Below are positions 17,224 through 25,911 of a stretch of 64,000 bases of DNA, one piece after another (positions within the stretch are counted from its first letter, which is position 1; every line of letters begins with the position of its first letter). The stretch spans positions 2,728,001 through 2,792,000 of the forward strand of contig NZ_FMHV01000002.1 in NCBI RefSeq assembly GCF_900091465.1, in the 5' to 3' direction. The translations under genes and the position numbers were made by a program. Source of the stretch: Micromonospora rhizosphaerae. Its GTDB lineage: Bacteria; Actinomycetota; Actinomycetes; Mycobacteriales; Micromonosporaceae. Below the pieces are notes generated by a model. That model was given only the letters and a program-made list of their open reading frames with translations, was not told where the DNA came from and did not search any database.

Positions 17224-17555
17224 TGCTCGAAGTCGGCCAGCGGGCGGATCTCAATCCGGCCGCGGCGGGCCATCGGGTGAGCCCGAGCGACCTCGATAGC
17301 CTCATCGAGGTCGGCGCATTGGAGCAGGTCAAAGCCGACGATGACCTCCCTGGTCTCGGCGAACGGGCCATCGGTGATCTGCAGCTCGCCGCTGCGCACC
17401 CGGACGGTCGTGGCCGACGATTTCGGCGCCAGCACGTTGCCCTGCAAGCGGCGGCCGTTGGCGTCGTTCTCGGCTACCCAGACGTCGATGTCGGGTTCGT
17501 TTTCTTTATCGGTGTCCGGTTCCGGGTCGGTGCACACGAACATCAGGTACTTCAT
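17220..17555 (-). CDS. YciI-like DGPF-domain protein
   Basis: 111-residue ferredoxin-like protein of the YCII/DGPF family: MKYLMFVCTDPE, VRVRSGELQITDGPFAETRE (DGPF motif), VIVGFDLLQCADLDEAIEVA and RGRIEIRPLADF. These genes nearly always precede an ECF42-type sigma factor, and the protein is thought to be part of the signal path, though its biochemical role is unknown. ATG 17555 has AAGGAG 6 bases upstream. It is first in the three-gene operon (DGPF, sigma, DUF664). Confidence 0.93.
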   Translation of the reverse strand: MKYLMFVCTDPEPDTDKENEPDIDVWVAENDANGRRLQGNVLAPKSSATTVRVRSGELQITDGPFAETREVIVGFDLLQCADLDEAIEVARAHPMARRGRIEIRPLADFEQ

Positions 17556-18072
17556 CAGGCTCTCCTTGCTCCTCATCTTGATCGCTACAACATAGTGACG
17601 AACGGGCCGGACCGGTCCGGACGCGTGCGGACAAAGTATTTTGAGAAATTCAGTGCGTGCACCTTCCTCAAGAGCGACGGGCTTGCTGGGCGTATGCCAT
17701 ACGGCCATTCGTGATCTTCTTGGTGTGGAGAATCTGACGACCGCGGCGTCCTCTTCTGCCGCCGAGCGCGCGTCACCATCCGTCGTTGCCACATGTGCTC
17801 AGGTACGTCCGGACGTGCCGAGAAGCGGATGTCTTGGTGAATGCGCGGGGCGCTCGCTGAATGCTGTTCCGGCTGTCCTTGTCGGTGCCCGTTGCTAGGG
17901 TGACGACCGCTACCGGCGGAAGGACGCTTCGTGGGGTCGAGGCCTCCTCGTCCCGGTAGCGATTTGCCCATGCCTGTTGCGGACACGCGGACATGCCGCA
18001 TGGGGTGCGTCGCGCCGGTGCTTGAACGGCGGCGACACAAGCTGGGAGTAATCGACTCGCGCTGGGCGGCGG
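17556..18072. other. Intergenic region, promoter of DGPF-sigma operon
   Basis: 517 bases without a supportable gene. It must contain the promoter of the minus-strand DGPF-sigma operon; I see no clear ECF-type -35/-10. Confidence 0.4.
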
Positions 18073-18832
18073 TCAGGCGCGAGCCCGCACGCACCAGGCT
18101 GAAGCAGAGATCTCGAACGGTGACGGTGGCAGGAGCTGCACACATCGGCTGCGCAGGCCATCGCGCTGCGCCTCGTCCAGCCGCGCGACATAGGCACCGG
18201 CCGGTCCGACGCCGAGCGTGAACGGCTCCCACCAGTCGTCGAATGTGGCGAACCGGACGGTGACGGTCAGCGACATGGGCTCGATGTCCTTCAGGCGTGC
18301 TGCTTCGTAAAGCTCGGCCAGGTGACCTTCGCGAGCCCCGGCCAGCTCCGACTCGTCGCGCACAGGTGGATCGATGTCGTGCACAGCCCGCCAGAAGGTG
18401 GCGAGCGGACCGCTGCCTCCGGCGTGATCCCACACGCAGGCGGCGACCAGGCCGCCGGGACGGGTGACCCGGGCCATTTCCGACAGCCCGGACACCGGAT
18501 CGGCCATGAAGTGCACGACCAGCTGGGCAAGGGCGAGATCGAAGCTGTCGTCAGGAAAGGGAAGACGTTCAGCCGCAGCGGGGCGCACGTCAACCCCGGG
18601 CAAGCGCGCGCGGACGGCTGCAACGAACGGGGCGGATGGGTCGACCGCCGAGACGTTGTCTGCGCCCAGACGGTCCACCAGCTGTGCGGTCAGTCCGCCT
18701 GGCCCGCACCCGACGTCCAGCGCCCGCTGGCCCCGCCTGCACCTGGGCCAGTTCCGCGAACCGTGCAGCCAACGGTTCGGAAAATCGACCCATGAACCGG
18801 TCATAGGCGTCTGCAGTGACGTTGAAGCTCAT
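18073..18832 (-). pseudogene. SAM-dependent methyltransferase with single-base frameshift
   Basis: Class I methyltransferase of the Methyltransf_11 type. From ATG 18832 the frame reads SFNVTADAYDRFMGRFSEPL and AARFAELAQVQAG. The next motif, QRALDVGCGPGGLTAQLVDR (motif I), is in another frame that continues to 18073 through DSFDLALAQLVVHFMADP and RVTRPGGLVAACVWDH. Removing one G from the GGGG run near 18735 restores one 252-residue protein, so this is a +1 insertion or a sequencing error. If real, only the fragment without the first helix could be made. The substrate is unknown. Confidence 0.85.
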
Positions 18833-18970
18833 GACTGAGAAGCTAATGCCCCACGGGCGCGGACCGAGGGCCGATCAAGCGCCGGCGTGGCTACAGCCCG
18901 CTGTAGGACATCCGCATCTGCCGCTCCGGGCGTGCTGGCGTTCATCTCCGCTGGTGACGCACGGTGATGT

Positions 18971-19600
18971 ATGGCTGCCTTTCCTGCTTCCGCTTCCAGT
19001 GTCGTACCGACCGATCAGCTCGTTTTGCGCGCCGCGGTGTCCGCCTTCCTGGGCCGCTACCGTGGGCAGATTCGCGTCCATACCGACTCCGACCTGCGGG
19101 TCTTCCTACGCTGGTGCACCGACCAGGGCCTCGACCCGCTGGCTGCGGCACGGATGGACATCGAGCGGTACGTGCGCTGGCTGCAGGACGTACGCCGGTA
19201 CCAGCCCTCGACGGTCTCGCGGCGCCTGTCGGTCGTGGTCGGGTTCTATCGGGTCTGCGTCATCGACGCCATCCTGGACCACTCGCCCGCCGACTACGTC
19301 CGCCGGCCCACGGTGCCGGCCGAGTCGCCTACCCCCGGGCTGGGTCACCCGCAGTTCGAGGCCCTGATCACCACCGCCCGGCTGTCGACCAACCCGAACG
19401 ACTTCGCCCTGGTCGCGCTTCTGGGCCTGCTCGGCCTACGGATCTTCGAAGCCTGCGGGGCCAGCATCGCCGACCTGGGCGAGGAGCACGGCCACTGCCA
19501 CGCCGACCCGCGAACCACCACGCGCTACGACCGGGCCCGCAAGAACCTCGACCGGCGCCCCAACTACATCCCGGCGCGTACCTGGCCTCCGGGACATGGC
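18971..19600 (+). pseudogene. Tyrosine recombinase (XerC/D-like) with central deletion
   Basis: The core-binding domain is intact (FLGRYRGQIRVHTDSDLRVF, YVRWLQDVRRYQPSTVSRRL) and so is box I (LLGLLGLRIFEACGASIADL). Then EEHGH jumps straight to CHADPRTTTRYDRARKNLDR, the box around the catalytic tyrosine. About 100 residues holding the K, H-x-x-R and box II are missing. The last codons slide into another frame (NYI then PARTW), where relatives read on to a short end. It cannot recombine DNA. It probably marks an old integrative element or recombinase-trio insertion in this accessory region. Confidence 0.8.
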
Positions 19601-19660
19601 CAGCCGCTCGCGGCTTTGCCGAGTTGGGTGCGGCCGGGTTGCGAGGCCTGCCGGCCGGTC

Positions 19661-20014
19661 TCAAGGAAGGCTCTCGATCGTGGACGTCCGCATGCTGTAA
19701 TCGCGCTCGACAGTGGCCACTCGTACGCGGTAGTCCTGGTACCAGGCCGCGCGGCCGCGTCGCTGAGCCACCAGATGCCCAGCCACCTGCTTCCAGTCGC
19801 GTGCCGCCTGCTGATCCGCCCAGTAGGACACGCTGATCCCGAGGCTTTCCCGCGCCGACTCGATGCCTAGGAATCCTGGTTGTTCCTTAGCGAGGGCTTC
19901 CATGGACGCCGCCATCGCCGCGTATCCATGGTCGCCTTCTGTGCGGGTAGACGTAAAGATCACGGCAACGTATGGGGGCTGCGGTGTGTCAGCAAAGGGT
20001 TGGCTTGACATCAT
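19661..20014 (-). CDS. Antibiotic-biosynthesis-monooxygenase-fold protein
   Basis: 117-residue protein with the ABM (dimeric alpha-beta barrel) pattern: PPYVAVIFTSTRTEGDHGYA, MAASMEALAKEQPGFLGIES, GISVSYWADQQAARDWKQVA and WYQDYRVRVATVERDYSM. ABM proteins include cofactor-less monooxygenases, haem-degrading enzymes and many of unknown role; nothing nearby specifies the substrate. Start is one of two adjacent ATG codons (20014 or 20011) with no strong ribosome binding site. Confidence 0.85.
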   Translation of the reverse strand: MMSSQPFADTPQPPYVAVIFTSTRTEGDHGYAAMAASMEALAKEQPGFLGIESARESLGISVSYWADQQAARDWKQVAGHLVAQRRGRAAWYQDYRVRVATVERDYSMRTSTIESLP

Positions 20015-20376
20015 CGATCAAGGATCACATGCGCGGTTCCCTCCCGAGGTCGCGGACGTCCTCAACTACCGCACCCCGCGCCCAGCACCACCAATCAGCA
20101 CCGACACGGCGAAGCGCGCGCCGCGAGCAAGCCCGCCTGCAGGGCGGCGCGACCTGTCCAGGACGACCGGATCTGCCGCGGACCGTGCGTCACGGAGCGC
20201 GGCCGGCTGCCCACGGATGGCGACGCGCGGACGTGCCGATGTGGGCGCATTCGTCGCTGGTTCCCGCGACCAGCGCCGTGGCGGGCACCACCGGCGGGTC
20301 TGCCGGCTGTTTCGGTGGGCCAGCCCCTAACTGGGCTAGCGGCGGCGCGTAGGCATGGATCTGGCCGGCGACCTCC
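20015..20376. other. Intergenic region
   Basis: No supportable gene. Open frames here lack both starts with ribosome binding sites and recognisable domains. Confidence 0.4.
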
Positions 20377-20410
20377 GGCCGGCATCGCGCGCCGCGGCGC
20401 GCGATGCCGG
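20377..20410. repeat. 34-bp perfect palindrome
   Basis: Positions 20377-20393 (GCCGGCATCGCGCGCCG) are followed without spacer by their exact reverse complement at 20394-20410. It lies in a 600-base non-coding stretch, 207 bases upstream of the deacetylase start. With no loop and no T-run it is unlike a typical terminator. It could be a dimeric-protein site, a recombination junction or the end of an RNA hairpin. Confidence 0.8.
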
Positions 20411-20616
20411 CGACGATGGTTCGGTGCCCGGAGTTGGTGGCTTGTCACGCTGTCACCGCGGGAGGCAGACTCGCGTCGGCGGCCCCGATGGCCACACTGG
20501 CCTGCTAAGCAGTGATCGGTGTCCGTCTCTGCGATTCACCGTCCAAGTGGGAGACGCACTGTTGGCCGCCGAGGGTTACATGCTTCCAAATCCGGATGAA
20601 TTGGTAAAGTCCGCTC
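20411..20616. other. Upstream region of deacetylase gene
   Basis: Short open stretch without recognisable gene; no clear promoter. Confidence 0.35.
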
Positions 20617-21549
20617 GTGAGATCTCTAGCGGGTAGGGGCAGGCGGGCGAATCGGTTGAGTGCTCTCGTTGCGTTGGTCACCCTGGCGGTGGCTGCGTGC
20701 ACCGCACCGCACGATCCTGCGGATGGGACGAGCGATACGCGCGATGCGACGGTCGAGCCCGGTTCCCCGTCACCGACCCAGACGCCCGATGCGGCTGGCC
20801 AGCTGGCCGGGTCCTCGGGTGCGCCGGTTACGAATGCCGGCAAGGGAACGCTCGCCTACTACATGGAGCGGATCCCGAGATTTCCCGCGCCGCCACCACC
20901 AACGAAACTCGTCCTGCCCCGCACCCCTGACAGCGCCGCGTTCCAATTCGAGATCCCCACCACCGATAAGGTCGCCTTCCTCACGATCGACGACGGTACG
21001 GTGCCGCATCCGTGGGCGCTGCCCCTGCTGCAGGCCGCGAACGTTCCGGTGACACTCTTCCTCACCACGAACACCATCCGGGATCACATCGAGTACTTCC
21101 GCGCGCTGCAGCAAGCCGGAGCGGTCATCGAGAGTCACACCGTCTCGCACCCGCAACTGACAACGCTTGGCTACGAGCGGCAGAAGTACGAGCTCTGCCA
21201 CGCAGCCGACCAGCTCGGCGAATGGTACGGCCAGCGACCCACGCTATTCCGTCCTCCCTATGGCGAAAAGAACGCCGACACACTTCGTGCCGCCTGGAGT
21301 TGCGGGCTCTTAGCCGGCTTCAACTGGCGGGAGTCAGCGAGGAACCGCGGTGTTGCCTACCAGAGGCCCGACCATCGGGTACACGCCGGCGACATCATCC
21401 TGATGCATTTCCGGGCGACGTTCCCGGATGACTTCGTCGCCGCGCTACGAGCGATCAAGGCGGCCGGGCTGACGCCGGCTGCCCTGGGGGACTACGCCCA
21501 TGTCACGCCGATCCGCACGCCCGACGCTGTGCCCAGGAACCCGCTGTGA
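20617..21549 (+). CDS. Polysaccharide deacetylase lipoprotein (CE4)
   Basis: Predicted lipid-anchored extracytoplasmic enzyme of 310 residues. The signal is basic (RSLAGRGRRANR), hydrophobic, then lipobox AVAAC with Cys28, and a Ser/Thr/Pro linker (about 30-75). The NodB domain shows KVAFLTIDDGTVPHP (motif 1, metal and base Asp), VIESHTVSHPQL (motif 2, two His ligands) and TLFRPPYGEKN (motif 3), then GDIILMHFR near the end. It should remove acetyl groups from GlcNAc polymers such as peptidoglycan or chitin-like glycans. GTG 20617 is the only start before the signal peptide. Motif 1 has Ile instead of the usual Phe (TIDDG versus TFDDG), a conservative change. Confidence 0.92.
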   Translation: MRSLAGRGRRANRLSALVALVTLAVAACTAPHDPADGTSDTRDATVEPGSPSPTQTPDAAGQLAGSSGAPVTNAGKGTLAYYMERIPRFPAPPPPTKLVLPRTPDSAAFQFEIPTTDKVAFLTIDDGTVPHPWALPLLQAANVPVTLFLTTNTIRDHIEYFRALQQAGAVIESHTVSHPQLTTLGYERQKYELCHAADQLGEWYGQRPTLFRPPYGEKNADTLRAAWSCGLLAGFNWRESARNRGVAYQRPDHRVHAGDIILMHFRATFPDDFVAALRAIKAAGLTPAALGDYAHVTPIRTPDAVPRNPL

Positions 21550-21939
21550 AGTCGTTCGCGACATGCTGGCGCTGGCAAAGGGCATTGCGAGCGGTGGACG
21601 GCTTGAGCGGCATCGTTGCCGACCCTGAGCTCGTAGCGCCTGGTCAGCCGGCGCGTAGGGTAGGCGCTCGCAGCACTGGCCGAGGAGCGCCGCAACGCGG
21701 TCGCCTTGGCCCTGAGATCTCCCGGAATGGAGGGGGCGCTTCGCGCGACCCGCCACAGCATCTCGAACTCCTCAGCCGTGATCTCCTCCAGCGGTGGCTC
21801 GATGCCAGTACCGGGCTGGGGGAGCGGTGCCTCTGGCGCGATCCCGTACTGCCTCTCGTAACCCCCACCGCCTCTATGCCGAGTGACGCCGTCACCCATC
21901 CTGACCTGCGCAACACAACCGGCTGCGAACTTAGGCAAG
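21550..21939. other. Unassigned region before ISL3 fragment
   Basis: No supportable gene. A minus-strand stretch near 21700-21800 (EEITAEEFEMLWRVARSAPS) has coding-like composition but no recognised family. Confidence 0.3.
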
Positions 21940-22163
21940 GACTCGGAGCGTTCCAGCGTCTGGCCACCACGGTGCAGACCTGGTGGCCGCAGATCCTCGT
22001 GTTCATCCGTGCCGGGATCACCAATGCCGGCTCGGAGGGTACCAACCGCGTGATCAAGACCGTGGCCCGCGACGCCTACGGGTTCCGTAACCCCGCCAAC
22101 CAGCAACTGCGCACCCGCTGCGCCACGTCGCGGCGCCACCGCGGCCACCTCAACTCCCGCTGA
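21940..22163 (+). pseudogene. ISL3-family transposase C-terminal fragment
   Basis: LATTVQTWWPQILVFIRAGI, TNAGSEGTNRVIKTVARDAY, GFRNPANQQLRTRCATSRRH and RGHLN form the conserved last ~70 residues of actinobacterial ISL3 transposases, including the catalytic-Glu segment (SEGTNR). Everything upstream (zinc finger, first two Asp motifs) is gone. The stop at 22161-22163 overlaps the convergent reductase gene by 14 bases. No terminal inverted repeats recognised. Confidence 0.85.
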
Positions 22164-22911
22164 CTTCACGTGGAGCCGCCAGCCACTCATCGAAGGTCGT
22201 CGGGGCTATCTCGGCGTCGGCCGCGGGCAGCAGGGCGTCGCCGGCCGCGGTCTCGTCGAAGATGCCGCCATGCCAGGTCGGCACGAGCCGGATGCTTCTG
22301 CCTTGGACAGCGAGCGTGCGGCGAGCCATGTCGATCAGGTCCTGCGGCTCGGGTCCGGCGATGTCGCGGTGGCGGCCCTGCGGGGCACCCACGGCGACCC
22401 GGGCAAGGATGTCGGCGACGTCGGCGGGGGCGATCGGCTGCATCAACAGCGGCGGCAGCTGCGCGACGCCGTCGTGTTCGACCCACCCGGCGGCCATCGC
22501 GGGGAAGTCGTAGAACTGCGTCGCGGGGACGATGGTGTACGGGATCGGCCCGGCCTCGACGTCGGCCTCCTGGGCGCGCTTGCCTGCCATGTGGGGGTTG
22601 CCGGGCACCGTGCGCACCCGGGCGATGGACAGCACGACATGGTGGACGACCCCGGCGCGCTGTTCGGCGGCGAGCAGGTTGGCGGTGGCGGTGGTGAAGA
22701 AGCCGACGGCCTCGGCCTCGGTCGCGGCGTTGACGCTGGTGGTGTCGATGACCGCGTCTACCTCGGCCAGGGCTTGGTCGAGTCCGGTGCCGGCGACGAC
22801 GTCCACGCCGTGAGTCCGACTTATGGGCACGACGTCGTGCCCATCGCGCTGCAGAGCGGCAACGGTCAGAGATCCGATTCGCCCGGTGGCCCCGACCACG
22901 GCTACTCGCAT
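22150..22911 (-). CDS. NAD(P)-binding atypical SDR-type protein
   Basis: 253-residue Rossmann-fold protein of the NmrA/atypical SDR group. MRVAVVGATGRIGSLTVAAL carries the GxxGxxG nucleotide motif; VDAVIDTTSVNA and VHHVVLSIARVRTVPGN follow; GPIPYTIVPATQFYDFPAMA replaces the classical YxxxK region. Such proteins act as NAD(P)H-dependent reductases or redox sensors and often clean up sugar-like or quinone substrates. ATG 22911 has AAGGAG 8 bases upstream; the in-frame GTG further up is not needed. Its 3' end overlaps the ISL3 fragment on the other strand. Confidence 0.88.
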   Translation of the reverse strand: MRVAVVGATGRIGSLTVAALQRDGHDVVPISRTHGVDVVAGTGLDQALAEVDAVIDTTSVNAATEAEAVGFFTTATANLLAAEQRAGVVHHVVLSIARVRTVPGNPHMAGKRAQEADVEAGPIPYTIVPATQFYDFPAMAAGWVEHDGVAQLPPLLMQPIAPADVADILARVAVGAPQGRHRDIAGPEPQDLIDMARRTLAVQGRSIRLVPTWHGGIFDETAAGDALLPAADAEIAPTTFDEWLAAPREVSGS

Positions 22912-23035
22912 GCTGGCATCTCCTTGCACATTACGGACAACAGAGCCCATTCCGGCAACAGTCAGCCTGGCAGGGCCCATCGGCCCGCCGCCCGCCGCCT
23001 ACCCGCCGCCTGTCCCCGCATGTAAGCACACGCCA

Positions 23036-23260
23036 TCAGCCCGCCGGGCGGGATCCGGTCAGCTGGGTCGCCAGGGCGGTGGTCTCCTCTTCCGGTTCGG
23101 CGTATAGGTCTGCCGGGGCCTTGGGTGAGCGCGCGGAGCAGGGTGCGGATGCCGTCGGCGTCGCCGAGGGCGTGCCGGGCGTGCATGGCTTGCGGTAGAG
23201 GGCTTCGTTGTAGCGGGATGCAAACCGGCGGACTGTGACGGACACTGGAGGAGCGTCCTG
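23036..23260 (-). pseudogene. BTAD-domain (SARP/AfsR-type) regulator fragment
   Basis: Read in two frames on the minus strand: YNEALYR, then in the shifted frame QAMHARHALGDADGIRTLLR and ALTQ, then back to LYAEPEEETTALATQLTGSR. This order matches the C-terminal end of a bacterial transcriptional activation domain (a TPR bundle) of SARP or large BTAD regulators. The DNA-binding and any ATPase domain are absent. It is inactive debris. Confidence 0.5.
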
Positions 23261-23438
23261 GCAGCTCAGCAGCATTGGAGCAGCAGGCCAGCATCCCGTG
23301 TTGGTTGCCGGGGGGGGCAAGTGGTCGGATCGGCCGTGCGTAGGACTATCGGGATGTGAAGATCTGGCGGCCAGTGGCGCGAGCAGTGGGGACGCGGCCG
23401 GCCAGGCGCGAGATGAAGCCGGCCAGCTGCCAACGTGT

Positions 23439-23867
23439 CTAGTCGAGAAGCCAGCTGAGCAACGCCTTGACCAGTGGAGTCAACGAGGAGGCGGCGACGA
23501 GGGCCGCGAGAACCGTGCTAAGGATCAGGCTTCGCCGGTGCACGGAGGTCCGCATGCCGGCCGTCAGGAGCCGGGTGACGGCGACGAGCGCTGCCACTGC
23601 AGCCAGGTACGGCGCTACGCCGATCACGACGATCATCGCCAGCGCCGCTGGCGCCCAGAGGCCCGGCCAGAGATTAGCGCTGCTGGTGTACTCGTCGCCC
23701 TGATGAGGCAGGTAGAGGTACCCGGAGAAGGACGCGGCCCGGGCGAGGGCGATCCCGATGGCGCTGATGTAGACAGCGGCCAGGGCGAATTGCGCACGCG
23801 CCAAGGTCCGGCCGGAAGAACCCGGTGCAGGGGGCGGATCGGCATCGGCGGTCGTCATGGAGCGCAT
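23439..23867 (-). CDS. Small integral membrane protein
   Basis: 142 residues from ATG 23867 (or ATG 23858). Hydrophobic segments lie at about 22-42 (LAAVYISAIGIALARA), 65-105 (two helices; MIVVIGVAPYLAAVAALVAV) and 115-140 (LILSTVLAALVAASS). The first 15 residues are polar and rich in Pro and Asp. No family recognised. It is possibly co-directional with the GntR gene upstream (24040-24441), but 170 bases and a repeated sequence separate them. Confidence 0.6.
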   Translation of the reverse strand: MRSMTTADADPPPAPGSSGRTLARAQFALAAVYISAIGIALARAASFSGYLYLPHQGDEYTSSANLWPGLWAPAALAMIVVIGVAPYLAAVAALVAVTRLLTAGMRTSVHRRSLILSTVLAALVAASSLTPLVKALLSWLLD

Positions 23868-23928
23868 GCTAGACCCGGTCAGCCGGGCCGGTGTGCCCGA
23901 CGACCTCTGCCAGTGCCGAGCAGCCAAA

Positions 23929-24013
23929 CGAGCAGCCAAACCGGCGAGCAACAGCGGACGACCGCGGACGCGGACACCACGTCGAACAGGACGACCAAGC
24001 GGCTGACCAGCGC
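23929..24013. repeat. Dispersed 85-bp repeat, copy 1
   Basis: About 80% identical by eye to 30643-30727 in the same orientation. Both start CGAGCAGCCAA and share GCGGACGACCGC, and both end GACCAGCGC. It lies between the GntR regulator and the small membrane protein genes. Confidence 0.65.
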
Positions 24014-24039
24014 TCCGCGACTGACTCGTAATGAGCAGG

Positions 24040-24441
24040 TCAGCGGCCGATGCGGATGCGATCGGCGACGTACAGCTCGCGGGAGCCATCGCCGCGGAAC
24101 ACCACCAGGACTGGAACGCCTTCGCCAATGTCCAGCTCGCGCCGCTCGGCTGGGGTGGGCATTCGGGCGGAGGCGGTGTCGCCCTTGCGGAGGGTCACCG
24201 TCTCGGTTGGCTCCATGCTGCGGACGAACGTGCCGCGAGGCGGTTCCACGATCACGAGCCCCTCCGAGCGGAGTAGCGCTATGGCCTGCCGGACACTCGT
24301 TCGACTCAGCCGATACTCCTGAGCCAGCCGCAGCTCGCTGGGTAGCGACGCGCCGGGCGCGAGATCGCCGGACGTGATCCGGTCCCGCAGTAGGTCCGCG
24401 AGCTGCCGGAACACCGCTCGATCCGCGCCGGGGTCGATCAC
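24040..24441 (-). CDS. GntR-family winged-helix regulator (short form)
   Basis: 133-residue regulator. The GntR winged helix occupies the first ~70 residues: VFRQLADLLRDRITSGDLAP, GASLPSELRLAQEYRLSRTS and VRQAIALLRSEGLVIVEPPR. The effector part is only a 55-residue segment, ARMPTPAERRELDIGEGVPV followed by VVFRGDGSRELYVADRIRI. It is far shorter than FadR or HutC domains and resembles a degenerate HutC/UTRA strand pair. GTG 24441 gives a short native-looking N-terminus (MIDPGADRAVF); the longer open frame upstream lacks homology. Short GntR proteins of this type are common in Micromonosporaceae. The target is unknown. Confidence 0.88.
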   Translation of the reverse strand: MIDPGADRAVFRQLADLLRDRITSGDLAPGASLPSELRLAQEYRLSRTSVRQAIALLRSEGLVIVEPPRGTFVRSMEPTETVTLRKGDTASARMPTPAERRELDIGEGVPVLVVFRGDGSRELYVADRIRIGR

Positions 24442-24918
24442 GAGTGTGACGCTACGTGTCGAACGCTTGCCGTCGCCATGACCCTCGCCCGCCGACATCG
24501 GCCCGTCTGGTCGTGGCGCCGCTGGCAACGAACCTGCCGTTGCGGGCCCGACCTGCCGTGCCGTGCCCGACACCGCATCCCGATAGGCCGCAGCCACTAG
24601 CCGAGCTGGATCGGTCGGACGTGGAGGCCGCGGCGTCCCGCGCATCGCGAGTTGTCGAGTTGTCGGCGACGGTCAACTCCTCCCGCGCTATCGAGCGTCC
24701 GCGACCTGCAACGGCGGATGAAGCCCTACCCGAAGGTGCCGGAGGTCCAACGCTTCAACACTCGCGCCGGCGAGCTGCTTGGGTTGGCGGCGTAGGTAGG
24801 AGCAAGGGGGAGAGCAGCGTGGAAGGCAGTGGGGCCGGCGGAGGCCCGGCTGTCTTGGCCTTTGGGGTCGAGAGAAGCAGCGTTTGGGTGGGCAGCTCGT
24901 CTCGGATGGACGCGCCTG
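24442..24918. other. Intergenic region
   Basis: No supportable gene; includes the upstream region of the GntR gene. Confidence 0.4.
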
Positions 24919-25149
24919 ATGTCAGCGAGAAGGCCGGCGCCGCGATGGCCCTGGATGCTCCTGGCACTCGTGGCGATCGTCTGCGCCGGCCTTGTTGCTG
25001 TGGAGGGGATGGATCACGCTCGGTCTCGCGAATCAGCCGGGCACGTCCATCGTCCTGCACCCGCCGGCCACCCCGACGACTCCGTCACCACTCGAGCGAT
25101 CTTTGGGCGATTTACGGATTCTGTGCTGATTCTGCCGATCAGTGGCTGA
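24919..25149 (+). CDS. Possible small membrane protein (weak)
   Basis: 76 codons from ATG 24919: MSARRPAPRWPWMLLALVAI leads into a single hydrophobic helix (about 11-29), then a polar tail with His and Pro (HVHRPAPAGHPDDS). No ribosome binding site precedes the ATG and no family is recognised. It may be a gene remnant. Listed because a basic start plus a clean membrane helix is uncommon in the shadow frames here. Confidence 0.3.
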   Translation: MSARRPAPRWPWMLLALVAIVCAGLVAVEGMDHARSRESAGHVHRPAPAGHPDDSVTTRAIFGRFTDSVLILPISG

Positions 25150-25241
25150 GTATGGATGCCGGAGCCGGCCCAGTGGCGCAGGAGCCAGAAGCAGCGATAC
25201 GGGCGACCGACATCGCAGGGAGAGGAGCCGATAGCGGGGAC

Positions 25242-25684
25242 ATGAGGTTCGAGGTCGTCGTACTGCCCGTCGCCGATGTGGACAGGGCCAAGAGCTTCTA
25301 CAAGGCGCTTGGTTGGCGGGAGGATCTCGACGTCTCCGGAGAGGGAGATATCCGGGTGGTACAGATGACACCGCCCAGGTCGGACTGCTCGATAATGTTC
25401 GGCCGCGGGCTCACCTCGGCCGCGCCCGGCTCCATGCAGGGCCTGTACCTGGCGGTGAACGACATCGAGGCGGCCCGGGCCGAGCTGGTTGGCCGCGGCG
25501 CCGAGGTGAGCGAGGTATTCCCTGACGCAGGCGGCGGGATGCCCCGCGCGAACCTCAAGGACGGGTCCCTGGGCTGGCATCGAACCGGGCGAGCTACTTC
25601 TCGTTCGCCTCGTTCAACGACCCGGACGGCAACGGCTGGTTCCTCCAAGAGGTCACCGAGCGCTTTCCCGGCCGGCTGTGGTGA
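25242..25684 (+). pseudogene. VOC-family (glyoxalase-like) gene with frameshift
   Basis: ATG 25242 opens MRFEVVVLPVADVDRAKSFY, KALGWREDLDVSGEGDIRVV and GLYLAVNDIEAARAELVGRG with GAEVSEVFPDAGGG, a typical VOC protein. Near 25575-25595 the frame is lost; the expected end SYFSFASFNDPDGNGWFLQE followed by VTERFPGRLW is in another frame and stops at 25684. About 147 codons with one indel. If the shift is real, the second metal-binding strand (GWFLQE) is missing from the product. Confidence 0.85.
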
Positions 25685-25725
25685 GTGCTGGACCAACACT
25701 TTTCTTGCCGAGGAGGAGTACTCGA

Positions 25726-25911
25726 ATGCGGGCGACCTATGATTCGGTGGCCGAGTTGGCAGCCGCGCTGCGCCGTGCAGAGGAGGCCCACGGCCGCCAC
25801 GAGGAGGAGACCGGGCAACCTGACCCGGACTGGCCGGCCTGGTACGCCCAGTACATGGTGGACGAGCAGGCAGGGCGCCCCGGCCAGGCCCCGCCGGGAG
25901 CGAGCACATGA
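25726..25911 (+). CDS. Small conserved-looking hypothetical protein
   Basis: 61 residues, highly charged: MRATYDSVAELAAALRRAEE, AHGRHEEETGQPDPDWPAWY and AQYMVDEQAGRPG. ATG 25726 has AGGAGGAG 7 bases upstream, a strong ribosome binding site, and the gene starts 41 bases after the VOC frame ends, so they likely form an operon. Similar small proteins with a PDWPxWYAxYM motif accompany VOC genes in actinomycetes. Function unknown. Confidence 0.75.
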   Translation: MRATYDSVAELAAALRRAEEAHGRHEEETGQPDPDWPAWYAQYMVDEQAGRPGQAPPGAST

